Below the pieces are notes generated by a model. It searched no databases. It saw nothing but the letters and a program-made list of their open reading frames with translations, and was not told the DNA's origin. A stretch of DNA of 64,000 nucleotides from Pseudomonas asuensis (GTDB taxonomy: Bacteria > Pseudomonadota > Gammaproteobacteria > Pseudomonadales > Pseudomonadaceae), in assembly GCF_014646755.1 (NCBI RefSeq), contig NZ_BMNW01000008.1, positions 1-64,000 of the forward strand, given 5' to 3'. Position numbers and translations under genes: made by a program. Below, piece by piece: positions 43,897 through 52,586 of this stretch (its first letter is position 1; each line of letters opens with the position of its first letter).

Positions 43897-46800
43897 TTAC
43901 AGCTTCTCCAGTGATGGCATCCATACCCTGATTAATGAGAACAGACGATTCAGATCAACCGGCTTGGCCAGATAATCATTCGCGCCGGCACGCAGGCATC
44001 GATCCTGGTCGTCCTTCATGGCTTTAGCGGTGATGGCAATGATGGGCAGTTTTTGCAGGTATGGAATCTTGCGGATTTCCTGCATGGCCTGATAACCGTC
44101 CATCATGGGCATCATGATATCCATGAGCACAAGGTCGATGCCTTCAATTGTTTGTACTTTCTCTACGGCTTCAAGGCCATTACGAGCGATCTCGACAATG
44201 GCACCTTTTTGTTCGAGCGCACTGGTCAAGGCAAAGATGTTGCGTACATCATCATCCACCAGTAGAAGCTTGCGCCCTTCGAATGCCTTGTCACGGCTGC
44301 GGGCGGTCTTGAGCATCTTTTGACGCTCAGGTGGCATGTCGGCTTCGATCTTGTGCAGGAACAGTGTGACCTCATCCAATAGCCGCTCAGGTGAGCGGGC
44401 ACCTTTGATGATGATCGAACGCGAATACTTCATCAGGTTCGCTTCTTCATCACGTGTCAGGCTGCGGCCGGTATAAACGATGACCGGCGGGAAGGAGCAG
44501 ATCTCTTCGTTAGCCATCCGTTCGAGTAACTCGTTGCCTTCCATATCGGGCAGCTTGAGATCGATCACCATGCAGTCGTAAATATGGGTGCGCAATAACT
44601 CAAGCGCCTCCTGACCAAACTCAACGGCTGTGATCTCCACATCCGAGTCACCAATCAGCTTGGTAATGCTGTCGCGCTGCAACGCATCGTCTTCAACCAG
44701 CAGAATGCGCTTCATTTTCTGCGAGAACTTGGCTTCGAGTCGGCTAAAGACAGTCTTGAGCTCATCACGAGTGGTGGGCTTCATGGCATAGCCAACGGCC
44801 CCCATATGCATGGCTGCCTCGACCCGATCCTCAACCGATACCACATGCACCGGAATATGCCGTGTACGGGGATTTTCCTTGAGGCGTTCCAAGACAGTTA
44901 GACCTGAATGGTCTGGCAAGCGCATATCCAGCAGGATGGCATCCGGCGTGAACTCGGTTGCGATATCAAAGCCTTCATCTGCTGCGTGTGCGACGAGACA
45001 GCTGTACTTCAGCTCATGGGCCAAGTCATACAGGATACGTGCAAACTGCGGCTCATCTTCAATCACCAATACCTTGCGATCCGGGAACGGAAAGCGCTCC
45101 CGGTCATCCGGGAAGGGTCTTGGACGAGTCGGACTTATTTCGTCAGCAACCGGCTCTGGCGCCGATGACTGCGCGGCCACAGCAGGAGCAATAGCGGTAG
45201 GAGCTGGCGAATCAACTGCTAAACGTGGCGCAGGCGCAGCCTGAGCACGTGGAGCGGTAGCATCAGCCATGAGCGGCTGCTCATACTGCAATGGCAGGCG
45301 CAGGGTAAAGGTGCTGCCCTGCTGCGGAACGCTGTGTACTTCGATGTAACCGCCTAATAGCTTGGCTAGATCGCGAGAGATTGAAAGTCCTAAGCCTGTG
45401 CCACCGTAGCGACGGGTCGTAGCGCCATCGGCCTGACGGAAGGCCTCGAAGATAACCTCTTGCTGATCCGCTGGAATACCAATACCGGTGTCAGTTACCG
45501 CAAACGCTACCTGATTTTCCTCAAGCGCAACCTTGAGCGTAACGCCGCCTCGCTCAGTAAACTTGAACGCGTTGGAAAGCAGGTTTTTGAGAATCTGCTC
45601 GATACGCTGCCGGTCCGAGTACACAAAGCCCGGCAGGTCATCAGCAAGATTAACCGTAAAGGACAACTCACGGCTATCAGCCACTGGGTTGAATGAGTTT
45701 CGCAGGGTATCGACAACACGCTTGACAGAGACCTGCTCAGGTCTGATTTCCAGCATGCCTGCTTCGACTTTGGAGATGTCGAGGATATCGTTGATCAAAT
45801 TAAGTAGATCATTGCCGGCAGAGTAAATGGACTCGGCAAAGCGGACCTGCTCGGACGTGAGGTTGGCATCCGTATTGTCGGCCAATAGCTTGGCCAGGAT
45901 AAGCGAGCTATTAAGCGGCGTCCGTAGCTCGTGGGACATGTTGGCCAGGAACTCGGACTTGTACTGGCTGGCGCGCTCAAGTTCGCGGGCTCGCTCCTCC
46001 AGCTCGCTTTGAGCAGCATTGAGCAGATTGTTACGCTCATCGAGCATGTCGCGCTGTTGTTGCAGCTCATGGGTCTGCTCGGAGAGCTGCTCGTTGGTCT
46101 GCTCAAGCTCAGCCTGTTGCTGCTCAAGATGCACCTGGGACTCCTTGAGCGCGCGGGACTGCTCCTCTAGCTCTTCGTTCGCCGTGCGAAGCTCTTCCTG
46201 CTGTACTTGCAGCTCCTCATTGAGCTGCTGAGTCTCAGCGAGCAGCTTTTGTAGGCGCTGCCGGTACTTCCCGGCCTCGATAGAGGAACCAATCGCCGCT
46301 GAGACGAGCTTGAGCAGCTCGGTATCCCGTGCTTCCAGGCTGCGCGTAAAGCCCAGTTCGACAACACCGTTAACCATGCCATCGCTTTCGATTGGCACGA
46401 TCAGGGCCGCGGCAGCTGTGGTTTCGCCAACAGCCGAGCTTACTTTCAAGTAATCACGCGGTAGATCCTTCAGTTCGATAATGCGTGACTCAAGAGCCGC
46501 CTGCCCAACCAGGCTTTCTCCTAGGGCGAGCGTACGCCTTGTAGAAAGGTTTTCTTCGCTCAGCGCATATTCGGCCACACGCTCCAGCCTACGACTGTCG
46601 TCCTGGACGATATAGATCGCGCCAGCAGAAGCCCCCAAATAACGCGCCAGGAATTGCAGGATGCTTTGTCCCAGCAATGGCAAGGTTTGTTGGCCAATGA
46701 CCTGCTCGGAAAGTTGCATTTGTCCGGCGCGATACCAGGCTTGCCGCTGCATCTGCTCGGTGTGATCAAGCTGTTGATCCAGTGCAGTGGTGTACGTGGT

Positions 46801-47442
46801 CGATAGACGTGTCAGTTCACGGCGGCCCAGGAAGGCCAGCAGGCCGCTCAGCAGAAGACTCACGCTCAGGAACGAGGCCACAATGATGATTGTGGCCTGG
46901 TTGGCCGTTGCACTACGTTCGGCGCGCTGTTGCTGCTCCAGAGCAATGAAATCATTAAAATCTCGGCGAATGGCATCGATTATGTCTTTGCCTTCACCGT
47001 CACGCACATGCCTCATGAAGTCGCCGTTCTGCTGATTCAGCGCAATCATGCGTGTTGCATACTCGCGCCACGAACGATGCAGGCTTTCGATACGTTCAAG
47101 TCGGCGTAGCTGGACTTCATTGTCTGAAACCTGGGCCTTTAACTCATCCAGCTGGTTCTGAACTGTAGGCAACGCGCGCTGATAGGGCTCAAGGAAAACA
47201 GGATCATCGCTTAGCAAATAACCGCGCATTCCTGTTTCCAGATCTACCACCAGCCTGAATATGTTATTGCTGCTGCTGATAACCCGATCGGTATGCTCGA
47301 TCCATTGGTTAACGGAAAGAAGGTAATAAACGATAGCAACGAAAAATGCTGAGGTAAGAAAACCGATCCCTAAAGGCAGGGTCAGGTTACGGCTCAGGAT
47401 TCGACGAAAGCTTTGCTGATCGACAGGCGACTCACGATTCAT
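43897..47442 (-). CDS. Large hybrid sensor histidine kinase: CHASE3-GAF-coiled coil-HK-REC-REC-REC
   Basis: 1181 aa. Two membrane segments (about 22-44 and 184-206) flank a periplasmic CHASE3-type four-helix sensor with FRLVVDLETGMRGYLLSDD. A GAF domain (about 245-395) and a very long Glu/Gln-rich coiled coil (395-495) lead to HisKA with H504 (FLANMSHELRTP). The HATPase domain (NAFKFTERGG, DTGIGI, GTGLGLSI) follows, then a Pro/Ala linker (730-790) and three receivers with acceptor motifs LLDMRLPDHSG, VIDLKLPDMEG and LMDIMMPMMDG. It is first in an operon with CheR, CheB and a REC-kinase. Stimulus and output are unknown. Confidence 0.92.
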   Translation of the reverse strand: MNRESPVDQQSFRRILSRNLTLPLGIGFLTSAFFVAIVYYLLSVNQWIEHTDRVISSSNNIFRLVVDLETGMRGYLLSDDPVFLEPYQRALPTVQNQLDELKAQVSDNEVQLRRLERIESLHRSWREYATRMIALNQQNGDFMRHVRDGEGKDIIDAIRRDFNDFIALEQQQRAERSATANQATIIIVASFLSVSLLLSGLLAFLGRRELTRLSTTYTTALDQQLDHTEQMQRQAWYRAGQMQLSEQVIGQQTLPLLGQSILQFLARYLGASAGAIYIVQDDSRRLERVAEYALSEENLSTRRTLALGESLVGQAALESRIIELKDLPRDYLKVSSAVGETTAAAALIVPIESDGMVNGVVELGFTRSLEARDTELLKLVSAAIGSSIEAGKYRQRLQKLLAETQQLNEELQVQQEELRTANEELEEQSRALKESQVHLEQQQAELEQTNEQLSEQTHELQQQRDMLDERNNLLNAAQSELEERARELERASQYKSEFLANMSHELRTPLNSSLILAKLLADNTDANLTSEQVRFAESIYSAGNDLLNLINDILDISKVEAGMLEIRPEQVSVKRVVDTLRNSFNPVADSRELSFTVNLADDLPGFVYSDRQRIEQILKNLLSNAFKFTERGGVTLKVALEENQVAFAVTDTGIGIPADQQEVIFEAFRQADGATTRRYGGTGLGLSISRDLAKLLGGYIEVHSVPQQGSTFTLRLPLQYEQPLMADATAPRAQAAPAPRLAVDSPAPTAIAPAVAAQSSAPEPVADEISPTRPRPFPDDRERFPFPDRKVLVIEDEPQFARILYDLAHELKYSCLVAHAADEGFDIATEFTPDAILLDMRLPDHSGLTVLERLKENPRTRHIPVHVVSVEDRVEAAMHMGAVGYAMKPTTRDELKTVFSRLEAKFSQKMKRILLVEDDALQRDSITKLIGDSDVEITAVEFGQEALELLRTHIYDCMVIDLKLPDMEGNELLERMANEEICSFPPVIVYTGRSLTRDEEANLMKYSRSIIIKGARSPERLLDEVTLFLHKIEADMPPERQKMLKTARSRDKAFEGRKLLLVDDDVRNIFALTSALEQKGAIVEIARNGLEAVEKVQTIEGIDLVLMDIMMPMMDGYQAMQEIRKIPYLQKLPIIAITAKAMKDDQDRCLRAGANDYLAKPVDLNRLFSLIRVWMPSLEKL

Positions 47443-47538
47443 GCGTTACTCAATATCTGTCATGAATGAAAAAGCGGCTACCTGCTGCAAGGCAGCCGTC
47501 GTACCGGCAAGCATGCACAAAAAAATGACAAGCGAAGC

Positions 47539-47568
47539 AGCCGGCCTTTAATTAATTAAAGGCCGGCT
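47539..47568. repeat. 30-bp perfect palindrome
   Basis: The 30 bp read identically on both strands: AGCCGGCCTTTAATT followed by its exact reverse complement. It lies 20 bp beyond the pmp3-like stop and 97 bp before the hybrid-kinase start. As RNA it folds into a stem of 13 bp or more. A T7 run follows 13 nt later on the minus strand, too far for a standard terminator. It may end the pmp3 transcript or bind a dimeric regulator of the kinase operon. Confidence 0.7.
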
Positions 47569-47587
47569 GAATTATGCATGGGCTGGT

Positions 47588-47746
47588 TTAACGCCGGGCA
47601 ATAATCCAGACCGCATGAATAATGCCTGGAATATAGCCCAAAATGGTCAGCAGTATGTTCAACCAGAAAGCGCCGCCCAGACCAACCTGGAGGAATACGC
47701 CTAGGGGCGGAAGGATGATGGCGCAGATGATTCTGATCAGGTCCAT
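47588..47746 (-). CDS. Pmp3/YqaE family small membrane protein
   Basis: 52 residues, MDLIRIICAIILPPLGVFLQ to HAVWIIARR, with the family signature ILPPLGVFLQVG and two membrane helices. Proteins of this UPF0057 family are stress- or salt-induced proteolipids affecting membrane potential in yeast and plants; the bacterial role is unclear. An excellent GAGGAG Shine-Dalgarno lies 7 nt before the ATG. Confidence 0.93.
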   Translation of the reverse strand: MDLIRIICAIILPPLGVFLQVGLGGAFWLNILLTILGYIPGIIHAVWIIARR

Positions 47747-47826
47747 TTGCAAGCTCCTCGTAACAGGCCGTCGAAACTGGTTATAGGACCTGTCATGCAG
47801 AGGTCGGTTCCTCGAATAGCAGGCAG

Positions 47827-47848
47827 AAAAAACCCCGCCGAAGCGGGG
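47827..47848 (-). terminator. Rho-independent terminator of the Rsm-type sRNA
   Basis: Minus strand CCCCGC (47848-47843), tetraloop TTCG, GCGGGG (47838-47833), then six T residues (47832-47827). It would also end any acyl-CoA dehydrogenase transcript reading through. Confidence 0.95.
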
Positions 47849-47944
47849 CTTTGCAGACTATGGAGGATTTCCGTATCGGCGCCATCCTGGCGCGATCCTC
47901 TAACTCCCTGTTTTAACTGAGGCGCTTCCTGCGCTGAACTCGAT
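47827..47944 (-). ncRNA. RsmX/Y/Z-family regulatory small RNA
   Basis: Predicted ~118-nt RNA that would sequester RsmA/CsrA-type translational repressors. Five GGA motifs occur in the minus-strand transcript. Two are displayed in hairpin loops, as RsmA prefers: GCGC-AGGAA-GCGC (47934-47922) and GCGCC-AGGAT-GGCGC (47893-47879). Others are CAGGGAG (47910-47904), GAGGATC (47900-47894) and CGGAAA. It ends in a CCCCGC-TTCG-GCGGGG-T6 terminator. A perfect GacA box lies upstream at 48002-48019. A TATCAT -10 (47956-47951) suggests a start near 47944, giving the usual GacA-box distance of about 65 bp; the 5' end is uncertain by perhaps 15 nt. I cannot say which of X, Y or Z it is. Confidence 0.85.
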
Positions 47945-48001
47945 AGCCAGATGATATTCCCTAAAAACGTAGGGTTAATAGAGCCAAGTCATGCAACATC
48001 C

Positions 48002-48019
48002 TGTAAGTATTTGCTTACA
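48002..48019 (-). promoter_or_regulatory. GacA box (upstream activating sequence)
   Basis: The 18-bp palindrome TGTAAG-N6-CTTACA is an exact match to the GacA consensus found before rsmX, rsmY and rsmZ in pseudomonads. It begins at the base next to the acyl-CoA dehydrogenase stop codon (48020-48022) and lies about 60-75 bp before the predicted sRNA start. Confidence 0.9.
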
Positions 48020-49795
48020 TCAGAACTGTGCTGCATCCAGCTCATACAAGACGTCACTGCCTGCTTTTACTGAGGCCGTTAGTGAATGGATACGAGGCAG
48101 CAAGCGTGCAAAATAGAAGCGTGCTGTGGCTATCTTGCCAGTACGTAAGTCATCATGATCACTCTTCAACGCGGCCTCTGCCATGCGCACCCACAGGTAG
48201 GCGTAAGCGGTATAACCGAATACATGCAGGTACTCGACAGAAGCGGCCCCTATCTCATTCGGATTGGACGCAGCTTCATTCATAACCCATTCGGTCAGGG
48301 CATCTAGATTGTTCAGTGCTTCACGCAGTGGCGCGTCAAATTCGGACAGTTTGCTATCCAGAGTCTCAAGATAAGCCCTGATTTCTTCCGAGAAAGGTCG
48401 GTACAGACTGCCAGCCGACCCTACGACTTTGCGTCCCATCAGATCCAGTGCCTGAATACCGTTGGTGCCTTCGTAAATCTGGGTAATACGTACATCTCGG
48501 ACCAGCTGCTCCTGCCCCCACTCACGAATGTACCCATGCCCACCAAAGATCTGCTGGCCATGCACACAGATTTCGAGCCCCAGATCCGTCAGGAAGGCTT
48601 TGGCTACAGGGGTCAACAAAGCCACCATGCCCTCAGCACGTGAGCGTGCCTGTGTATCCGTGCTGAATTTGGCAATGTCGAGCTGCATTGCAACATAGGT
48701 AGAAAATGCGCGGCCACCTTCATTCAAGGCTTTCATGGTCAGCAGCATGCGACGTACATCGGGATGAACGATAATAGGATCTGCCGCTTTATCGGGCGCA
48801 GACGGGCCGGTTGCAGCACGGCTTTGCAAACGCTCACGTGCGTACTCAACGGCGCTCTGATAGGAACGCTCCCCTGCCCCCAATCCCTGAATCCCTACAC
48901 CCAGGCGCTCGTAGTTCATCATGGTAAACATGGCGGCTAGCCCCTTATTGAGCTCGCCGACCAGATAGCCTCTGGCACCATCAAAATTCATCACACAGGT
49001 ACTGGAGCCATGGATACCCATTTTGTGCTCAATGGAACCACACGCCAAAGCATTGCGCGCGCCAAGGCTGCCGTCTTCGTTGACCAGGAATTTAGGGACG
49101 AGGAAGAGTGAAATACCCCTGGAGCCAGCGGGTGCGTCCGGCAGTTTAGCTAACACGAGGTGGATGATGTTCTCGGTCAGGTCATGCTCGCCAGCAGTAA
49201 TAAAGATCTTGGTGCCCGTAATGGCATAGCTGCCATCGGCCTGAGGTTCAGCACGAGTACGAATAATCCCCAGGTCTGTGCCAGCATGGGGTTCGGTCAG
49301 GCACATGGAACCCGCCCATACACCGGAGTAAAGGTTAGGCAGATAACGTGTCTTTAGTTCTTCGCTGGCATGCGCGTAGATGGCTAGGCAACCGCCGGCT
49401 GTGAGCATAGGATACAAGCCAAAGGACAAACTGGCCGCGTGAACCATTTCCTCGACCTGAGCGGAGATCACTTTGGGCATGCCCATACCGCCGTACTCAG
49501 GATCTCCCCCTACACCTACCCAACCGCCTTCGGCATAAACACTGTAAGCCTCCTTGAAGCCCTTTGGCGTAATGACCTCGCCATCTTCCCAGCGACAGCC
49601 CTCTTCATCCGCGTTACGGTTAAGGGGTGCAAGGGTACGGGCTGCCACCTTGGCGGCCTCTTCCAGAATGGCGTCGGCCATCTCGGCATCGACTCGTTCC
49701 GCCAGTGCGGGTAATTGCTGCCACGCTTCCTGTACTTTGAAAACATCGTTGAGCAGGAAACGGATATCACGTAGGGGAGCTTGGTAGTCAGCCAT
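48020..49795 (-). CDS. Acyl-CoA dehydrogenase with C-terminal extension domain (DmdC-like subgroup)
   Basis: 591-aa FAD flavoprotein predicted to desaturate acyl-CoA thioesters. It shows CLTEPHAGTDLG and KIFITAGEHDLTENI (flavin and substrate contacts), GQQIFGGHGYIREWGQEQLVRD and the catalytic-base region IYEGTNGIQALDL. A C-terminal domain of about 120 aa follows, as in the long FadE-like or 3-methylthiopropanoyl-CoA dehydrogenase group. The exact substrate is not deducible. GGAGGA Shine-Dalgarno. Its stop abuts the GacA box of the sRNA. Confidence 0.9.
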   Translation of the reverse strand: MADYQAPLRDIRFLLNDVFKVQEAWQQLPALAERVDAEMADAILEEAAKVAARTLAPLNRNADEEGCRWEDGEVITPKGFKEAYSVYAEGGWVGVGGDPEYGGMGMPKVISAQVEEMVHAASLSFGLYPMLTAGGCLAIYAHASEELKTRYLPNLYSGVWAGSMCLTEPHAGTDLGIIRTRAEPQADGSYAITGTKIFITAGEHDLTENIIHLVLAKLPDAPAGSRGISLFLVPKFLVNEDGSLGARNALACGSIEHKMGIHGSSTCVMNFDGARGYLVGELNKGLAAMFTMMNYERLGVGIQGLGAGERSYQSAVEYARERLQSRAATGPSAPDKAADPIIVHPDVRRMLLTMKALNEGGRAFSTYVAMQLDIAKFSTDTQARSRAEGMVALLTPVAKAFLTDLGLEICVHGQQIFGGHGYIREWGQEQLVRDVRITQIYEGTNGIQALDLMGRKVVGSAGSLYRPFSEEIRAYLETLDSKLSEFDAPLREALNNLDALTEWVMNEAASNPNEIGAASVEYLHVFGYTAYAYLWVRMAEAALKSDHDDLRTGKIATARFYFARLLPRIHSLTASVKAGSDVLYELDAAQF

Positions 49796-49943
49796 GGAGC
49801 GATCCTCCAGCAGAGGCGCAGGGTATCCGGCGCTTTTTTGTGAGTATTCCCTGAGTGTAGCGAATACGCTAAAAGGGCCATAGGTTCATGATGCGACCAG
49901 GCAGTCAAACTCAGTCACTCACCTGATGCCTGCTTAACCCTGT

Positions 49944-49972
49944 AAAAAGGGACGCTATCAGCGCCCCTTTTT
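49944..49972 (-). terminator. Terminator of the glc operon
   Basis: AAAAAGGG-CGCT paired with AGCG-CCCTTTTT (49944-49972) with one internal mismatch and a 3-nt loop, just beyond the glcB stop on the minus strand. Confidence 0.8.
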
Positions 49973-49978
49973 ATGGCC

Positions 49979-52153
49979 TTATAGACCCGCCTTTGCTTTT
50001 AATCGCCACTCGTGAAGCAGCGGCTCGGTATACCCGTTGGGTTGCTCTCGGCCTTTCAGTACGAGATCTCTTGCCGCCCGGAAGGCATAAGACGCCTCGA
50101 AATTGGGTGCCATAGGGCGATAGAGGGAATCGCCTGCATTCTGCTCATCCACAATACGAGCCATGCGCTGTAGCGTTTCAATCACCTGCGCCTGATTAGT
50201 CACCCCATGGCGCAACCAGTTAGCGATGTGCTGACTGGAAATACGCAACGTAGCGCGATCCTCCATTAATCCTACGTTATGGATATCTGGCACCTTGGAG
50301 CAGCCAACGCCCTGATCTACCCAGCGTACGACATAGCCCAGAATGCCCTGGGCGTTATTGTCCAGCTCCTGTTGGATATCCTCGGCTGACCATTTGGCAG
50401 ACTCGACAACCGGAATGGTCAGCAGATCATTCAGGAGGCTGTCGCGAGCGGCAGTCGTATCGATCTGCTCTATTTCCTGTTGAACCGTCTGGACGTCAAT
50501 CTGATGGTAATGCAGTGCATGTAGCGTCGCGGCCGTAGGCGAAGGCACCCAGGCGGTGTTGGCACCTGCCTTGGGGTGTCCAATTTTCTGTTCAAGCATG
50601 GCGGCCATGAGGTCGGGCATGGCCCACATACCCTTGCCGATTTGGGCCCGGCCACGCAGCCCGCACGCCAGACCAATTAAAACGTTGTTGCGCTCATAGG
50701 CTGCAATCCACTTGGTTCCTTTCATGTCGCCTTTACGCAGCATCGCACCCGCTTCCATGCTGGTGTGCATCTCATCGCCGGTGCGATCCAGGAAGCCGGT
50801 ATTGATAAAGGCTACGCGGGACGCCGCCTCGGAAATACAGGCCTTGAGGTTGACGCTGGTGCGGCGTTCCTCATCCATGATGCCCATCTTGATCGTATCG
50901 GCGGGCAGGCCCAACATAGACTCAACGCGGCCAAACAACTCAGCCGCAAAAGCCACTTCCTTCGGCCCGTGCATCTTTGGTTTTACAATATAAATGGAAC
51001 CGGTACGCGAATTGCCACGGCGCGCCAGATCATGCAGGGCGATGGTCACGGTCATCACCGCATCCATGATGCCTTCAGGAATTTCCTGACCTTCCCCATA
51101 AAGAATCGCTGGGTTGGTCATTAAATGACCAACGTTTCGCACGAACAGAAGCGAACGACCGTGCAAGGTCAAGCTTTCGCCATTGGCAGCAGTGTAGTCA
51201 CGGTCTGGGTTGAGCGTGCGTGTGAAGCGCTTTTCACCTTTGGTGACTTCTTCAGCCAGATCACCTTTCATCAATCCCAGCCAGTTACGGTACGCCAGCA
51301 CTTTGTCCTGCGCATCTACGGCGGTGATGGAATCCTCAAGGTCCATGATGGTGCTGACGGCTGATTCCATCAGGATGTCCTTCACACCAGCGCAGTCAGT
51401 CTGGCCGATCTGGGAATGGCGGTCGATCTGGATCTCGAAGTGCAAACCATGATGCTTGAGCAGGATTGCGGACGGCTCGGACGCATCGCCCTGGTAACCG
51501 ATAAAGGCTGAGGGATCGGCCAGCTCACAGGCACCATTCTTCATGTCGACCACGAGGCGGCCGTTATCCACTCGATAGCGTGTCGCTTCTTTATGGGAGC
51601 CCTTGGCTAGCGGAACGGTCTTGTCCAAAAAATCTCGCGCATAGGCGATGACCTTGGCACCCCGGGCAGGGTTATAGCCTTTGCTTTTCTCGACGCCCTC
51701 TTCTTCCGGAATCGCATCGGTGCCATAGAGCGCATCGTAGAGCGAACCCCAGCGGGCATTGGCTGCGTTCAGCGCATAGCGGGCATTGAGTACCGGTACC
51801 ACCAGCTGTGGGCCAGCCTGCTGGGCGATTTCGGTATCGACATTAGCCGTGGTTGCCTTAACTTTTCCTGGGTGCGGGAGCAGATAGCCGATGGACTCCA
51901 GAAAGCGACGATACGCTGGCATATCCTTGATAGGACCAGGATGGGTACGATGCCAATCGTCCAGCTTTGCCTGAATCTGATCACGCTCGGCCAGAAGCGC
52001 CTGGTTGCGAGGTGCCAGATCATGGACCAATGCATCGAAGCCTTGCCAGAAGACTGCGCTGTCGATGCCGGTGCCGGGCAGCACTTGCTCCTCGACGAAA
52101 CGATGCAGCGAGGTGGCAACCTGTAAGCGATGGCAAGAAGTGCGTTGCGTCAT
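49979..52153 (-). CDS. glcB: Malate synthase G
   Basis: Condenses glyoxylate with acetyl-CoA to malate, using the glyoxylate made by GlcDEF. 724 aa, the normal length for isoform G (A is about 530). Motifs include [28 protein letters not shown], the substrate-binding [11 protein letters not shown] and [16 protein letters not shown] 52153 with AAGGAT upstream gives [12 protein letters not shown]; the longer frame is rejected. Last gene of glcDEFGB, 25 bp after glcG. Confidence 0.97.
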   Translation of the reverse strand: MTQRTSCHRLQVATSLHRFVEEQVLPGTGIDSAVFWQGFDALVHDLAPRNQALLAERDQIQAKLDDWHRTHPGPIKDMPAYRRFLESIGYLLPHPGKVKATTANVDTEIAQQAGPQLVVPVLNARYALNAANARWGSLYDALYGTDAIPEEEGVEKSKGYNPARGAKVIAYARDFLDKTVPLAKGSHKEATRYRVDNGRLVVDMKNGACELADPSAFIGYQGDASEPSAILLKHHGLHFEIQIDRHSQIGQTDCAGVKDILMESAVSTIMDLEDSITAVDAQDKVLAYRNWLGLMKGDLAEEVTKGEKRFTRTLNPDRDYTAANGESLTLHGRSLLFVRNVGHLMTNPAILYGEGQEIPEGIMDAVMTVTIALHDLARRGNSRTGSIYIVKPKMHGPKEVAFAAELFGRVESMLGLPADTIKMGIMDEERRTSVNLKACISEAASRVAFINTGFLDRTGDEMHTSMEAGAMLRKGDMKGTKWIAAYERNNVLIGLACGLRGRAQIGKGMWAMPDLMAAMLEQKIGHPKAGANTAWVPSPTAATLHALHYHQIDVQTVQQEIEQIDTTAARDSLLNDLLTIPVVESAKWSAEDIQQELDNNAQGILGYVVRWVDQGVGCSKVPDIHNVGLMEDRATLRISSQHIANWLRHGVTNQAQVIETLQRMARIVDEQNAGDSLYRPMAPNFEASYAFRAARDLVLKGREQPNGYTEPLLHEWRLKAKAGL

Positions 52154-52178
52154 GATGTGATCCTTTCTTCTTATCGAT

Positions 52179-52586
52179 TCAACCCAAAACAGCCGCAGCA
52201 CCTGCCTTGGCCACCTGTGCATCCTGATCAGCCTTGACGCCCGAGACACCTACAGCGCCAACGACCTGTCCTTCCACCATAACCGGTACGCCGCCCTCCA
52301 GCATGCCAGCCAGGATCGGTGCAGATAAAAAGGCGGTACGCCCGCCATTGATCATGTCTTCGAACCCTTTGGACTCGCGTCGCCCAAGTGCTGCTGTGCG
52401 GGCTTTCTCCGTGGAGATGTAAGCGCTGGTGGGCGTAGCGTTATCCAGGCGCAGCAGCGCCAGCGGATGCCCGCCATCGTCCACTACCGCAATGGCGACA
52501 GCCCACTGGTTGCGCTCGGCCTCGGCGCGCGCAGCGTCCAGGATACGATTCACCTCAGTGACGGTCAGGACAGCTTTGCTTTGCAT
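52179..52586 (-). CDS. glcG: GlcG/HbpS family protein of the glycolate operon
   Basis: 135-aa protein of the GlcG/HbpS family, whose Streptomyces member binds haem. It closely resembles E. coli GlcG ([60 protein letters not shown]). Precise role in glycolate use is unknown. The start lies 32 nt inside glcF, supported by GGAG upstream and by homologue length. Confidence 0.93.
   Translation of the reverse strand: MQSKAVLTVTEVNRILDAARAEAERNQWAVAIAVVDDGGHPLALLRLDNATPTSAYISTEKARTAALGRRESKGFEDMINGGRTAFLSAPILAGMLEGGVPVMVEGQVVGAVGVSGVKADQDAQVAKAGAAAVLG

Noticed and set aside
47827-48001. Gap after the acyl-CoA dehydrogenase read as a simple 3' UTR with terminator
   Set aside because: The exact GacA box and the GGA motifs, two of them in hairpin loops, are too specific for a plain 3' UTR.
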